A stretch of DNA of 64,000 nucleotides from Halopseudomonas bauzanensis (GTDB lineage: Bacteria > Pseudomonadota > Gammaproteobacteria > Pseudomonadales > Pseudomonadaceae), in NCBI RefSeq assembly GCF_900114735.1, contig NZ_FOUA01000001.1, positions 880,278-944,277 of the forward strand, written 5' to 3'. Under the pieces are notes generated by a model. That model saw only the letters and a list, made by a program, of their open reading frames with translations. It was not told the origin of the DNA and did not search any database. Shown in pieces: positions 16,401-24,443 of the stretch (the first letter of the stretch is position 1; each line of letters begins with the position of its first letter). A program made the translations under genes and the position numbers.

Positions 16401-17239
16401 TACCAGGTCCCGGCGACATGAACGCCTAAGAAGGGAACTGCATCGCCAGCAAATGCTGCGTTGCCGAACGACTCCCACGTCAGCGGCGCCTTATAGCCAC
16501 CGACTTCCCCGTCGAGAGCGCTTCCCGCACGTTGCCGCCAAACGGCACTCTGTTGATCGATGTTCTGCAGCACATTCATACACGAGAGCCAGAAATCTTC
16601 GGGGGGAGGCTCTACATGGCCACATTCCGCATCGACGACAGGGAGCTGCGCGAGGTGTGGAGTGGCTTCAATGATCAGTGCCTGCAGCGCGACGACCAAG
16701 TCCATCTGGGCCAGGGCGTCGGGCACATCAGCGTAGGTGATTCGAAAGGCCTCAATGAAGTCTGGCACTCGCTCAATGCTACTGCCGTAGAAGACCGGTA
16801 CAAACCGGCCGCCGAGGTCCACCCTGGTCTGCCCCCAATCCGCTTCAGGAGAGAAGTCTTCAAGCGTAGGAAAGTGGGGCCAGATTGCATAAAGAGCTGC
16901 GACGAACAGTTGGAAGTCAGCATAGCTCTTGATTCTTCTACCACCTCGGCCTTGGAGCGGGGTGTCCAGGAATACGCACCATGCGAACGCATTTTTGACG
17001 TGACTGCCTGCATTTGCCGGCCAGAGCTCGGACACGCCAATCGCAAGCGCTACATCTGAGGCGTCGTACTGGCTGAGGAGAGCGCGGGTCTGCCTCACTT
17101 GGACAAGGAAGGCGTCCTTCAGCTGTTTGCGTTCGCCAAACTGGTCGTGCCTGCTCATCATCTGACTGAGCAGGATATCAAGCTCCCCCCCGCTCTCGGC
17201 AAGTCGGCGCTCACGCTTCTCTCTTGATTTTCTGCCCAA
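13439..17239 (-). CDS. Unrecognised 1266-residue protein with C-terminal PD-(D/E)XK-like nuclease motif
   Basis: First gene of the minus-strand operon. It begins MGRKSREKRERR, a basic start. The start codon is a TTG at 17237-17239, supported by a consensus AAGGAGGT just upstream; no later ATG has such a site. Residues 1-1100 have no motif I can name, apart from long charged helices around 780-860. The C-terminus reads VGDFDALAYWPG, then MVAVECKYN: D1140, D1142, E1157-x-K1159, as in restriction-type nucleases. It is followed after 55 bases by the 569-residue gene. Its 5' end overlaps the out-of-frame tail of the broken integrase by about 80 bases. It is probably the large, possibly target-recognising, component of an undescribed defence module. 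Confidence 0.65.
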   Translation of the reverse strand: MGRKSREKRERRLAESGGELDILLSQMMSRHDQFGERKQLKDAFLVQVRQTRALLSQYDASDVALAIGVSELWPANAGSHVKNAFAWCVFLDTPLQGRGGRRIKSYADFQLFVAALYAIWPHFPTLEDFSPEADWGQTRVDLGGRFVPVFYGSSIERVPDFIEAFRITYADVPDALAQMDLVVALQALIIEATPHLAQLPVVDAECGHVEPPPEDFWLSCMNVLQNIDQQSAVWRQRAGSALDGEVGGYKAPLTWESFGNAAFAGDAVPFLGVHVAGTWYPMAVRSAAGTVVDHWAKKSAASVSHEVHRRLGRFVFERFDGTLQGPVMLVLDSDVCRELPISSVTSAAAGVYLVCACDHDLLDKQSAIAVAVLAKARQAKNIRFKIVGGPEILLSKDGINGPSADELHIILAPTLAGTSAGMLNLPEKPLRLLPLADLITIFDSLTDLEDLQRYWAFCDRQRSVLTPFSSGPADLFASFKDTDEVLVDGAIEPTMICLDPSWGTSWRFKLLADFWSRAPRIFPDRTSGWLLSGGTEGVIEMKSRSRKLIAYSTLIGNCTVQALLEIKDDLDLEDGRMIDLFIQILADSSFRCSGLLATAPLFQLDQVLFVCKRSASSTVIGNDDGDFGTPKSVGPVVTAAEGSLGRAAVIYLDVDLRAVLAGLTGATDGSFEVQCLAETIRKSHDALDMTLPAGLEEEVLSTWGKLARYTLRVATRRVDVPAHPPVVIPRMSDYKLARKQLAEVIRDLGLEPGRYALSKAKEKIDLASAQFRLRIEGRLAQIDRLQLIRACIEQHDALLATERGRIERARQSLSHEVEYDRVDAVEKAREQYGTLARHYRYLLEKAVSNTVSGPGEVTPNVLRELLGKTDWLMSLAGASDVLHNGVDVAGVAINDSFIPEVFYSDSSNDREARFAREYAKTRLGQGENPKDAVEGESEALSESTDFNYAFETDLGFNLSDLITSLSVLAQAQHHGFAKELSLSYGASPDKLAGKLVAEIKDLEQEKAERIVAFLTLSETGLLRLAGRDVQEAEVPYWEHSKRVHRYAIRPLVQVGDELRWGAETASRCMFNWMSSVRDGYLPADFGWPNIEPVVRQVKAGIERRLEFRNEEIFRRHTPFVARGIDFYRKFRTEGFEDVGDFDALAYWPGHNLMVAVECKYNQPFYTMKDGRRIRDKIFGRKEGDKGQIGKVLRRGAFLEQHRTRILELLGWPKPANAPERYVELYVSRDIYYWMVHPPYPVSTHFVRISTLDSWLKTELFMVAGLP

Positions 17240-17847
17240 AAGACCTCCTTGGTCTTTTCAAGGCTCACCTGCTGGCGAGTTCTGGCTCTTACCGCGCGCT
17301 GAGGTAATATTAGCGCCGCAGCGCATATTTTCCCCTTCTGGCCGCGCTCGATTGCCCAGCGATACACGTTTAATACGATTTCGCGCACGTGAACGGCGGT
17401 GGCCGGTGCGCCCCGCTCAACGATGGTATCGGTCAGTGCCCGCAAGTCCTCATGGGTAATTTCGGCCAGCTTCTGATTGGCAAATTTCGGTTTTAGCTCG
17501 CGTGCATAGACTGAGCGACGCATGCCGCGGGTGGAGCCGGCCATCTGGTACCCCCGCAACCACTTCTCCGCCCAGGCACCAAACGCCTCTGCATCTTTCA
17601 CCCGTGCCTTGTCACCGGCCTTCTCCTTGGCCGGTGACTTGCCCGCCGCGACCATCTTCTTGGCGTCCCCTAATTGTTCTCGGGCTTCGGCCAAGGTGAT
17701 GGTCTCCTGCCTACCATTAACCGAGTAGTTGTAGCGGAACGAAATGGAACCGGCCGGAGTGACAGCCACATAGAGGCCATCTCGGTCATTCACCTTATAG
17801 AGCTTGTCCCTAGGCTTGAGATTGCGCAGCTTGGTATCGGTCAGCAT
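17158..17847 (-). pseudogene. int: Truncated P4-type tyrosine integrase
   Basis: The open frame gives 229 residues where about 400 are expected. Residues 1-80 match the arm-DNA-binding domain (LTDTKLRNLKPRDKLYKVND, then DGLYVAVTPAGSISFRYNY). Residues about 88-175 match the core-binding domain (AFGAWAEKWLRGY to VLNVYRWAIERGQK). Homology stops after GQK at about 17330. The remaining frame is unrelated and runs into the next gene, so the catalytic domain with its R-H-R-Y residues is gone. P4-type integrases insert islands at gene 3' ends. Its position next to guaA fits the guaA-end repeats and suggests it, or an intact ancestor, made them. Confidence 0.85.
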
Positions 17848-18124
17848 ATACCTTGTCCTTTACCGGCTTTGATACCAAGTTGAAAGAAACCAGATAAATA
17901 GCTTAATTTCCCAAAAAAACGAGCATGTTAATCAAATCTAATACCATGCGATCATAGGAAAACATCACATGGTATCGAAGCCGATAGTACCAGCTTTAAT
18001 GCCACGCTCAAACGATGCTTGGCGCTTCCGCTTGTTGCCAGACATAAAAACAAAAAAGCCCGCAATTACGCGGGCTTCAGAGCATTTTATGCCCATCAGG
18101 TGTCTCGCTGTGCCAGACGCGGGA
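17848..18124. other. Integrase upstream / att region
   Basis: AT-rich non-coding stretch between the integrase and guaA. It holds an inverted repeat ATACCATG (17941-17948) / CATGGTAT (17968-17975), related TACCA motifs, and the guaA terminator. Such repeats next to an integrase may be arm-type or excisionase sites; that is inference. Confidence 0.4.
18048..18078 (-). terminator. guaA terminator
   Basis: On the minus strand the hairpin GCCCGC-GTAATT-GCGGGC (stem 18058-18075) is followed by a run of six T. It lies about 50 bases after the guaA stop. Confidence 0.8.
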
Positions 18125-18143
18125 TCACTCCCACTCAATCGTC
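18125..18143 (-). repeat. guaA 3'-end repeat (inner att-like site, within the live gene)
   Basis: Last 19 bases of guaA, minus strand GACGATTGAGTGGGAGTGA, encoding T-I-E-W-E-stop. Matching copies lie at 1047-1065 (18 of 19) and 3751-3769 (12 identical at the stop end). Confidence 0.8.
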
Positions 18144-19702
18144 GCCGGCGGCTTGCTGGAGATATCGTAGGTGACCCGTGACACACCGCTGATTTCGTTG
18201 ATGATGCGGTTGGAAACGGTTTCCAGGAACTCGTAGGGCAGGTGCGCCCAGCGAGCGGTCATGAAGTCGATGGTTTCCACCGCACGCAGGGCGATGACCC
18301 ATTCGTAGCGGCGGGCGTCACCGACCACACCGACCGACCTGACCGGCAGGAATACGGCGAAGGCCTGGCTGGTCTTGTGGTACAGGTCAGCCTTGCGCAG
18401 CTCTTCGATGAAGATGTGGTCGGCGCGGCGCAGGATGTCGGCGTATTCCTTGCGCACTTCAGCGAGGATACGCACGCCCAGGCCCGGACCGGGGAACGGG
18501 TGACGGTAGACCATGTCGTAGGGCAAGCCCAGTTCCAGACCGATCTTGCGCACTTCGTCCTTGAACAGTTCACGCAGCGGCTCGACCAGTTCGAAGGCCA
18601 TGTCTTCCGGCAAGCCGCCAACGTTGTGGTGAGACTTGATCACATGGGCCTTGCCCGTCTTAGCGCCGGCCGATTCGATCACGTCAGGATAGATGGTGCC
18701 TTGGGCCAGGAACCGGACATCCTGTAGCTTGGTCGCTTCCTCGTCGAACACTTCGATGAAGGTGCGGCCGATGACCTTGCGCTTGGCCTCCGGATCGGTC
18801 ACGCCGAGCAGGCGGGACAGGAATTTCTCTTCGGCATTGGCGCGAATCACCTTGACGCCCATGTTCTCGGCGAACATGGCCATGACCTGCTCGCCTTCGT
18901 GCAGACGCAGCAAGCCGTTGTCGACAAAGACGCAGGTCAGCTGATCGCCGATGGCGCGGTGCAGCAGCGCGGCAACCACCGAGGAATCGACACCGCCAGA
19001 CAGGCCAAGCAGCACCTTGGCGTCGCCCACCTGGGCACGCACGGTGGCGATGGCATCTTCAACGATGTTGGCCGGCGTCCACAGCGCTTCGCAGCCGCAC
19101 AGCTCGAGAATGAACCGGGACAGGATCCGCAGCCCCTGCTTGGTGTGGGTCACTTCCGGGTGGAACTGCACGCCGTAGAAATGACGAGCGTCGTCACCCA
19201 TCGCTGCGATGGCGCAGCTCGGCGTGCTGGCCAATACCTTGAAACCGTCCGGCAGTTCGATGACCTTGTCGCCATGGCTCATCCAGACGTCCAGGTTCAG
19301 CACACCGTCATCGGCTACCGCATCCTCGATTCCATCGAGGAAACTGCTCTTGCCAACCAGATCAACCCGCGCATAACCGAACTCGCGCTCTTCGGAACCC
19401 TGCACCGCGCCACCCAGCTGGGCAGCCATGGTCTGCATGCCGTAGCAGATACCCAACACCGGCACCGCCAGCTCGAACACGACCTGAGGCGCGCGCGGGC
19501 TGCCGTTCTCGGTAACGGACTCGGGACCGCCGGCCAGGATGATGCCCTTGGGTGCGAACTCGCGGATAGCCGCTTCGTCCATATCCCAGGCGTGGATTTC
19601 ACAGTAAACGCCGATTTCACGTACGCGCCGTGCAATCAGTTGAGTGTACTGGGAACCGAAATCCAGGATCAGGATGCGGTGAGCGTGAATGTCATGGGAC
19701 AT
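18125..19702 (-). CDS. guaA: GMP synthase (glutamine-hydrolysing)
   Basis: A 525-residue enzyme, the same length as the E. coli protein. It turns XMP into GMP with glutamine and ATP. The amidotransferase domain has the nucleophile C86 in GICYGMQ and H181/E183 in FHPEV. The ATP-pyrophosphatase loop SGGVDS is at 235-240, and a C-terminal dimerisation domain ends in TIEWE. I chose the ATG at 19702 (MSHDIHAHR), which fits the family, over a longer frame. It follows guaB on the same strand after 80 bases, the normal guaBA order. Its 3' end is the integration target of the island described above, and the coding sequence is restored intact. Confidence 0.97.
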   Translation of the reverse strand: MSHDIHAHRILILDFGSQYTQLIARRVREIGVYCEIHAWDMDEAAIREFAPKGIILAGGPESVTENGSPRAPQVVFELAVPVLGICYGMQTMAAQLGGAVQGSEEREFGYARVDLVGKSSFLDGIEDAVADDGVLNLDVWMSHGDKVIELPDGFKVLASTPSCAIAAMGDDARHFYGVQFHPEVTHTKQGLRILSRFILELCGCEALWTPANIVEDAIATVRAQVGDAKVLLGLSGGVDSSVVAALLHRAIGDQLTCVFVDNGLLRLHEGEQVMAMFAENMGVKVIRANAEEKFLSRLLGVTDPEAKRKVIGRTFIEVFDEEATKLQDVRFLAQGTIYPDVIESAGAKTGKAHVIKSHHNVGGLPEDMAFELVEPLRELFKDEVRKIGLELGLPYDMVYRHPFPGPGLGVRILAEVRKEYADILRRADHIFIEELRKADLYHKTSQAFAVFLPVRSVGVVGDARRYEWVIALRAVETIDFMTARWAHLPYEFLETVSNRIINEISGVSRVTYDISSKPPATIEWE

Positions 19703-19782
19703 GGTGTGTTCTCGATAAAGTAAGAGCTGCGAGTTACAAGCGGCGCCCGAAGACGCCACTTGTGGCTGATGACTGAACCGGA

Positions 19783-21255
19783 TCAGCTGACCCGGTAATT
19801 CGGCGCTTCCTTGGTGATCTGCACGTCATGCACGTGGGATTCGCTCATGCCGGCCCCGGTGATGCGGACAAATTCGGGCTTGGTGCGCATCTCTTCGATG
19901 CTGCCGCAGCCGGTGTAGCCCATGGAAGCACGCAGCCCCCCCATCAACTGGTGCAGTATCGCCGCCAGCGCACCCTTGTAGGGGACGCGGCCTTCGATGC
20001 CTTCGGGTACCAATTTCTCGGCACCGGCGCCGGCGTCCTGGAAGTAACGGTCTGCCGAGCCACCGCTGGCATTGGCCATCGCACCCAGCGAACCCATGCC
20101 GCGGTAGGCTTTGTAGGAACGACCCTGGAACAATTCGACCTCACCCGGGGCCTCTTCGGTACCGGCAAACATCGAGCCCATCATCACTACCGATGCGCCA
20201 GCGGCAATGGCCTTGGCCAGGTCGCCGGAGAAGCGGATACCACCATCAGCAATCAGTGGCACACCGGTATCCTTCAGAGCCGCGGCAACGTCGGCAATCG
20301 CGGAGATCTGCGGCACGCCAACCCCGGCAACGATGCGGGTGGTGCAGATGGAGCCCGGGCCGATACCCACCTTGACCGCATCGGCGCCAGCGGCAGCCAA
20401 CGCCAGAGCAGCGGCACCGGTAGCAATGTTGCCGCCGACCACCTGAATGTCCGGAAATGCCTGCTTGACCCAGCGAACCCGCTCGATCACGCCCTTGGAA
20501 TGGCCGTGGGCGGTATCGACGATGATCACGTCAACCCCGGCCTTGGCCAGAGCAGTTACCCGCTCCTCGGTATCAGCGCCCGTGCCGACAGCCGCACCAA
20601 CTCGCAGCCGGCCCTGCTCATCCTTGCTGGCCAGCGGATAGGCCTTGGCTTTCTCGATGTCGTTGACCGTCATCATGCCTTTCAGGCGGAAAGCATCATC
20701 AACGACCAGCACCCGCTCGATGCGATGCTTGTGCAGCAGCTTGCGTACTTCGCCGGTGGAAGAGCCTTCCTTGACAGTGACCAGGCGTTCCTTGGGCGTC
20801 ATCACGTCCCGCACTTTCGCGTCCAGACGGGTCTCGAAACGGATATCACGGGAGGTAACGATGCCGACCAGATCGTCGTTGTACAGCACCGGCACACCGG
20901 AGATGTTGTTCTGGTGGGTCAAGTCGAACAGGTCGGCTACGGTTGCATCGGCGCCGATGGTGATCGGATCCTTGACTACGCCGGCTTCGAACTTCTTGAC
21001 CTTGCGTACTTCGTTGGCCTGCTGGTCGATGGTCATGTTCTTGTGAATGATGCCGATGCCGCCTTCCTGGGCCATGGAAATGGCCAGGCGAGCTTCGGTC
21101 ACGGTGTCCATGGCCGCAGACACCAGCGGAATGCTCAGCTCGATCCCTCGGGTCAGACGCGTTTTGAGACAGACATCCTTGGGCAGCACTTCGGAGTAAC
21201 CGGGCACCAGCAGAACATCATCGAAAGTAAGGGCTTCTTGGCGAATACGCAGCAT
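19783..21255 (-). CDS. guaB: Inosine-5'-monophosphate dehydrogenase
   Basis: A 490-residue enzyme that oxidises IMP to XMP with NAD, the step before GuaA. The TIM-barrel starts with [15 protein letters not shown]. Two CBS domains occupy about residues 92-205. The catalytic loop GPGSICTTR places the active-site cysteine at 304. The mobile flap region and the [10 protein letters not shown] motif are present in the C-terminal half. The ATG at 21255 ([10 protein letters not shown]) is the family start; the longer frame is ignored. It leads the guaBA unit and is divergent from xseA, with about 120 bases between for both promoters. Confidence 0.97.
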   Translation of the reverse strand: MLRIRQEALTFDDVLLVPGYSEVLPKDVCLKTRLTRGIELSIPLVSAAMDTVTEARLAISMAQEGGIGIIHKNMTIDQQANEVRKVKKFEAGVVKDPITIGADATVADLFDLTHQNNISGVPVLYNDDLVGIVTSRDIRFETRLDAKVRDVMTPKERLVTVKEGSSTGEVRKLLHKHRIERVLVVDDAFRLKGMMTVNDIEKAKAYPLASKDEQGRLRVGAAVGTGADTEERVTALAKAGVDVIIVDTAHGHSKGVIERVRWVKQAFPDIQVVGGNIATGAAALALAAAGADAVKVGIGPGSICTTRIVAGVGVPQISAIADVAAALKDTGVPLIADGGIRFSGDLAKAIAAGASVVMMGSMFAGTEEAPGEVELFQGRSYKAYRGMGSLGAMANASGGSADRYFQDAGAGAEKLVPEGIEGRVPYKGALAAILHQLMGGLRASMGYTGCGSIEEMRTKPEFVRITGAGMSESHVHDVQITKEAPNYRVS

Positions 21256-21375
21256 AGCAGGGGCTCCCGAGCGGGAAAAATGGAAGCGCGTCATTATACC
21301 CATGCAGCCTGCGGTACTCAATTGGAATCATCACAATGCAGTATTCCGCCGGCCGCGAGCTGTTAAGATGCGCAC

Positions 21376-22755
21376 ATGAACAATGATGACGCTATTTTCC
21401 GACGGCTGGGCACAGAGCGCGAGGTACTCACCGTCAGCCAACTCAATGCCCGGGCACGCAGCCTGCTGGAAGACGTTTTTCCACGGGTCTGGGTGGAAGG
21501 CGAATTGTCGAACCTCGCCCGCCCTTCCTCCGGTCATCTGTACTTTACCCTGAAGGATAGCGGCGCCCAGGTGCGTTGCGCCCTGTTCCGACAGAATGCC
21601 GCGCGCATTCGGCTCGATCTGCGCGACGGCTTACTGGTACAGGCCCGCGGCCGGGTGAGTCTGTATGAAGGCCGCGGCGATTATCAGATGATCATCGACA
21701 GCCTGGAGCCAGCCGGCGATGGTGCTCTGCGCCAGGCTTTCGAGGCACTCAAGGCCAAGTTGCAGGGCGAAGGGTTGTTCGCCGCCGAAGGCAAGCGTCC
21801 GATGCCGACCCATCCCACTCGCATCGGCATCATCACCTCGCCCAGCGGCGCAGCGGTACGGGACATCATCAGCGTATTCGGCCGCCGTGCGCCTTTCATC
21901 GAGCTGGTCATCAGCCCTACCGCGGTACAGGGCCGCGATGCCGCGCCGCAGATCGTGCGTGCGCTGGAACGGGCTGACCGGGGTGGTTTCGATGCGCTGA
22001 TCCTAGCCCGCGGCGGCGGCTCGCTGGAAGATCTCTGGCCCTTCAATGAAGAGCTGGTCGCCCGCGCCGTTGCCGCCTGCCGTACACCGATCATCAGCGC
22101 GGTAGGGCATGAAACCGATGTATCGATCAGTGACTTCGTCGCCGACCTGCGCGCACCCACCCCATCGGCGGCAGCAGAACTGCTGAGCCCTGACACCCAG
22201 GCCATGCTGGCCCAGCTGCAGCGCAGCCACCGTCAGCTGCAACAATGCATGAAGGTAAGATTGGCCCGCGACAACCTGCGCCTGGATAACCTGCGCCGGC
22301 GTCTGCGCCATCCCGGCGAGCGCCTGGCGCAGCAGGCCCAGCGGCTGGACGAACTGGAAATGCGCATGCAACGCGCCCTGCACCACCGCCTGCAACACCG
22401 CCGCCAGCGGCTGGAGCATCTGCAGGGTCGCTTGCAGCACCAGCATCCCGGCCGGCGCCTGGCGCTGCTCGGCGAACGCCTCGAACAACTGCAGCTGCGC
22501 CTGCCGCGCAGCATGCAACAGCGCCTGCAGCAGCATCGCCAGCAGTTGGGTAACGCCGCGCAGACCCTGCAGCTGGTCAGCCCCCTGGCCACCCTGGGCC
22601 GCGGTTACAGCATCCTGCTGGACGAGCGCGGCCAGGCAATTCGCAGTCGCAATGAAACCCGCCCCGGCCAGCAGCTGAAGGCGCGGCTCCACGACGGCCA
22701 ATTGACCCTGCGCGTCGAGGAAGAGCAACCACATACCCTGCCACTGCTGGACTGA
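21376..22755 (+). CDS. xseA: Exodeoxyribonuclease VII large subunit
   Basis: A 459-residue protein, close to the 456 of E. coli. With XseB it degrades single-stranded DNA from both ends in repair. The N-terminal OB-fold has VWVEGELSNLARPSSGHLYF. The catalytic domain carries PTRIGIITSPSGAAVRD and ARGGGSLEDLWPFNEE, and GHETDVSISDFVADLRAPTP lies just behind. A long glutamine/arginine-rich coiled coil fills about 280-400, and the tail has the RGYSIL motif. It is divergent from guaB. A hairpin with a perfect 8-base stem (22796-22816) lies behind the stop. Confidence 0.95.
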   Translation: MNNDDAIFRRLGTEREVLTVSQLNARARSLLEDVFPRVWVEGELSNLARPSSGHLYFTLKDSGAQVRCALFRQNAARIRLDLRDGLLVQARGRVSLYEGRGDYQMIIDSLEPAGDGALRQAFEALKAKLQGEGLFAAEGKRPMPTHPTRIGIITSPSGAAVRDIISVFGRRAPFIELVISPTAVQGRDAAPQIVRALERADRGGFDALILARGGGSLEDLWPFNEELVARAVAACRTPIISAVGHETDVSISDFVADLRAPTPSAAAELLSPDTQAMLAQLQRSHRQLQQCMKVRLARDNLRLDNLRRRLRHPGERLAQQAQRLDELEMRMQRALHHRLQHRRQRLEHLQGRLQHQHPGRRLALLGERLEQLQLRLPRSMQQRLQQHRQQLGNAAQTLQLVSPLATLGRGYSILLDERGQAIRSRNETRPGQQLKARLHDGQLTLRVEEEQPHTLPLLD

Positions 22756-22795
22756 GTCGGCACAGCAATCGTCATCCGTCTTTGCTAGGATGGCC

Positions 22796-22816
22796 GGCGC
22801 CGCACCCTGCGGCGCC
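22796..22816 (+). terminator. Hairpin after xseA
   Basis: Perfect stem GGCGCCGC / GCGGCGCC with loop ACCCT, 40 bases after the xseA stop. There is no T run, so it is a weak terminator or a transcript-stabilising hairpin. Confidence 0.45.
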
Positions 22817-22842
22817 AAACCCACTCCATAATTGGGAATGTC

Positions 22843-24117
22843 ATGGAATCGCAATACAACGACGTCATCAACTGGCTGGAAGATTATCCCCAGCTCTATA
22901 CCCTGCTCGCGCTCACCGCCCTGATCCTCGGCGCCTGGATCGCCAACTGGATCGTCAAGCGCATCCTGATCCGCGGCCTCATGCACCTACTGCGCTCCAC
23001 GCCAGTGGGCAACGACCGAGCGCTACATGATTCCCATGTCATTTCCCGGCTGGCCAATATTGTCCCGGCGCTGATTCTGTCCATCGGTATCGGCGTGATT
23101 CCCGGCCTGTCCGAGACGCTGATCACCATCGTGCGCAACGTATGTGGCGCGTTCATCATTCTCACTATCGCCCTGGCTATCGCCAGTGCGCTGACGCTCG
23201 TCAACACCATTTACGAACGTCGTCCCAAGGCACGGATGAAGCCCATCAAGGGCTACATTCAGGTGATCAACATTGTCATCTATTCGATCGCCACCATCCT
23301 GATCATCGCCACGCTGATCGACCGCTCGCCGCTGATTCTGCTCTCCGGTCTGGGTGCCATGGCAGCCGTGTTGATGTTGATCTTCCAGGACACTTTGCTA
23401 TCGCTGGTCGCCAGTGTGCAGATCAGCTCCAACGATATCGTGCGGGTGGGCGACTGGGTGGAAATGCCCGCGCTGAGCGCCGATGGTGATGTGATTGATA
23501 TCTCCCTGCACACCGTCAAGGTGCAGAATTGGGACAAGACCATCACGACCATTCCGACCAAGCGCCTGATCAGCGACCCGTTCAAGAACTGGCGGGGCAT
23601 GCAGGAGTCCGGCGGTCGGCGCATCAAGCGCAGCCTCATGCTTGATCAGCAGAGCGTGCATTTCCTGGACGATGACGAGTGCCAACATCTGCACCGCTTC
23701 CGGTTACTGAGCGATTACCTCAAGGACAAACAGACCGATATCGATGATTGGAACCGCCAGTTGCAGGAACAAGGCCAGGAGCCGGTGAACACGCGTCGAA
23801 TCACCAATATCGGCACCTTCCGCGCCTATGTTGATCGCTACCTGCGCAGCCACCCAGGCATTCATCAGGAAATGACGCTGATGGTCCGCCAGCTCGCGCC
23901 CACACCCGACGGCCTGCCGATGGAACTGTATTGTTTCACCAATACCGTGGCCTGGGTCGCCTATGAGGGAATCCAGTCGGATATCTTCGATCATCTGCTG
24001 GCGATCCTTCCGGAATTCGGCTTGCGTGTATTCCAGCATCCGAGCGGCGATGATCTGCGGCACATGAATCTGCCCCAGCGTACTTCCTCGGAGGCTGGCG
24101 TCACGTCGCTGGGCTGA
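22843..24117 (+). CDS. ybdG: Mechanosensitive ion channel, YbdG type
   Basis: A 424-residue inner-membrane protein of the MscS superfamily. About five membrane helices occupy residues 15-190, ending in the pore-lining segment LLSGLGAMAAVLMLIFQDTL. The beta domain follows (DIVRVGDWVEMPALSADGDV), with VKVQNWDKTITTIPTKRL and the characteristic NWRGMQESGGRRIKRS of YbdG/YnaI-like channels. The C-terminal domain is longer than in MscS. YbdG contributes to survival of osmotic down-shift. It stands alone, with a 10-base-stem GC hairpin just after the stop. Confidence 0.9.
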   Translation: MESQYNDVINWLEDYPQLYTLLALTALILGAWIANWIVKRILIRGLMHLLRSTPVGNDRALHDSHVISRLANIVPALILSIGIGVIPGLSETLITIVRNVCGAFIILTIALAIASALTLVNTIYERRPKARMKPIKGYIQVINIVIYSIATILIIATLIDRSPLILLSGLGAMAAVLMLIFQDTLLSLVASVQISSNDIVRVGDWVEMPALSADGDVIDISLHTVKVQNWDKTITTIPTKRLISDPFKNWRGMQESGGRRIKRSLMLDQQSVHFLDDDECQHLHRFRLLSDYLKDKQTDIDDWNRQLQEQGQEPVNTRRITNIGTFRAYVDRYLRSHPGIHQEMTLMVRQLAPTPDGLPMELYCFTNTVAWVAYEGIQSDIFDHLLAILPEFGLRVFQHPSGDDLRHMNLPQRTSSEAGVTSLG

Positions 24118-24123
24118 GGATCA

Positions 24124-24149
24124 CCGGCGCGCCTGACCGGGCGCGCCGG
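24124..24149 (+). terminator. Hairpin after ybdG
   Basis: Perfect 10-base stem CCGGCGCGCC / GGCGCGCCGG with loop TGACCG, six bases after the stop. It lacks a proper T run. Confidence 0.55.
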
Positions 24150-24281
24150 ATTCTGGCGTAGGAAGCGGAAAAACGACACTTCCGAGCAACCAGAAAGCCG
24201 AATCCACTCCTGAATCAGCAGAATATTGCTTTTTCTTCGCCCTTATTGCCATCAAACCTACATAGTCGTAAAGTTTTCAGC

Positions 24282-24359
24282 ATGAAAACACCACAAACAC
24301 TCATCACCCTTCGGCAGCATGCCTGCCTCTGCCTGGTCAGCCGGCGACTGCGTCACTGA
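24282..24359 (+). CDS. Candidate leader peptide upstream of leuA
   Basis: A 25-residue frame that begins MKTPQTLITLRQHACLCL and ends SRRLRH-stop. It has five leucine and two cysteine codons, lies about 85 bases before leuA and reads in the same direction. Leucine-rich leader peptides control leu operons by attenuation in gammaproteobacteria. The ribosome site is weak and I do not see a textbook terminator/antiterminator pair, so this is a suggestion only. Confidence 0.35.
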   Translation: MKTPQTLITLRQHACLCLVSRRLRH

Positions 24360-24443
24360 CGCGCTTTTCCCTGCCCGATGCACTAAGGCCCGCCGTGGTC
24401 CCCCACCGCTAGCCCGCCCAGAATACAGAACAGGATTTTCATC

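Larger units (their letters stand above)
3751..18143. mobile_element. Genomic island inserted at the guaA 3' end (defence-type cargo)
   Basis: About 14.4 kb between guaA-end repeats 3751-3769 and 18125-18143. It has lower GC and different codon use from the flanking core genes. A P4-type integrase remnant lies beside the guaA end and reads in the same direction as guaA, the common layout for integrase/target pairs. Cargo is a type III-like restriction-modification pair and an unrecognised three-gene operon with two nuclease motifs. The integrase has lost its catalytic half, so the island is probably fixed. Confidence 0.8.
24118..24443 (+). other. leuA upstream region
   Basis: It holds a GC hairpin after ybdG, a candidate 25-codon leader peptide (24282-24359) and a 5' untranslated stretch with C-rich pairing segments in front of leuA. 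No other gene is seen. Confidence 0.5.

Noticed and set aside
19828..21366. Long plus-strand frame opposite guaB (also 24258-26123 opposite leuA and 28574-30262 opposite der)
   Set aside because: They exist because high GC removes stops on the opposite strand. The opposing genes are full-length and motif-complete.
22260..22560. Repetitive CAG/CGC-rich stretch in xseA as a possible repeat array
   Set aside because: It encodes the Gln/Arg coiled coil typical of XseA; there are no regular repeat units and no CRISPR-like spacers.
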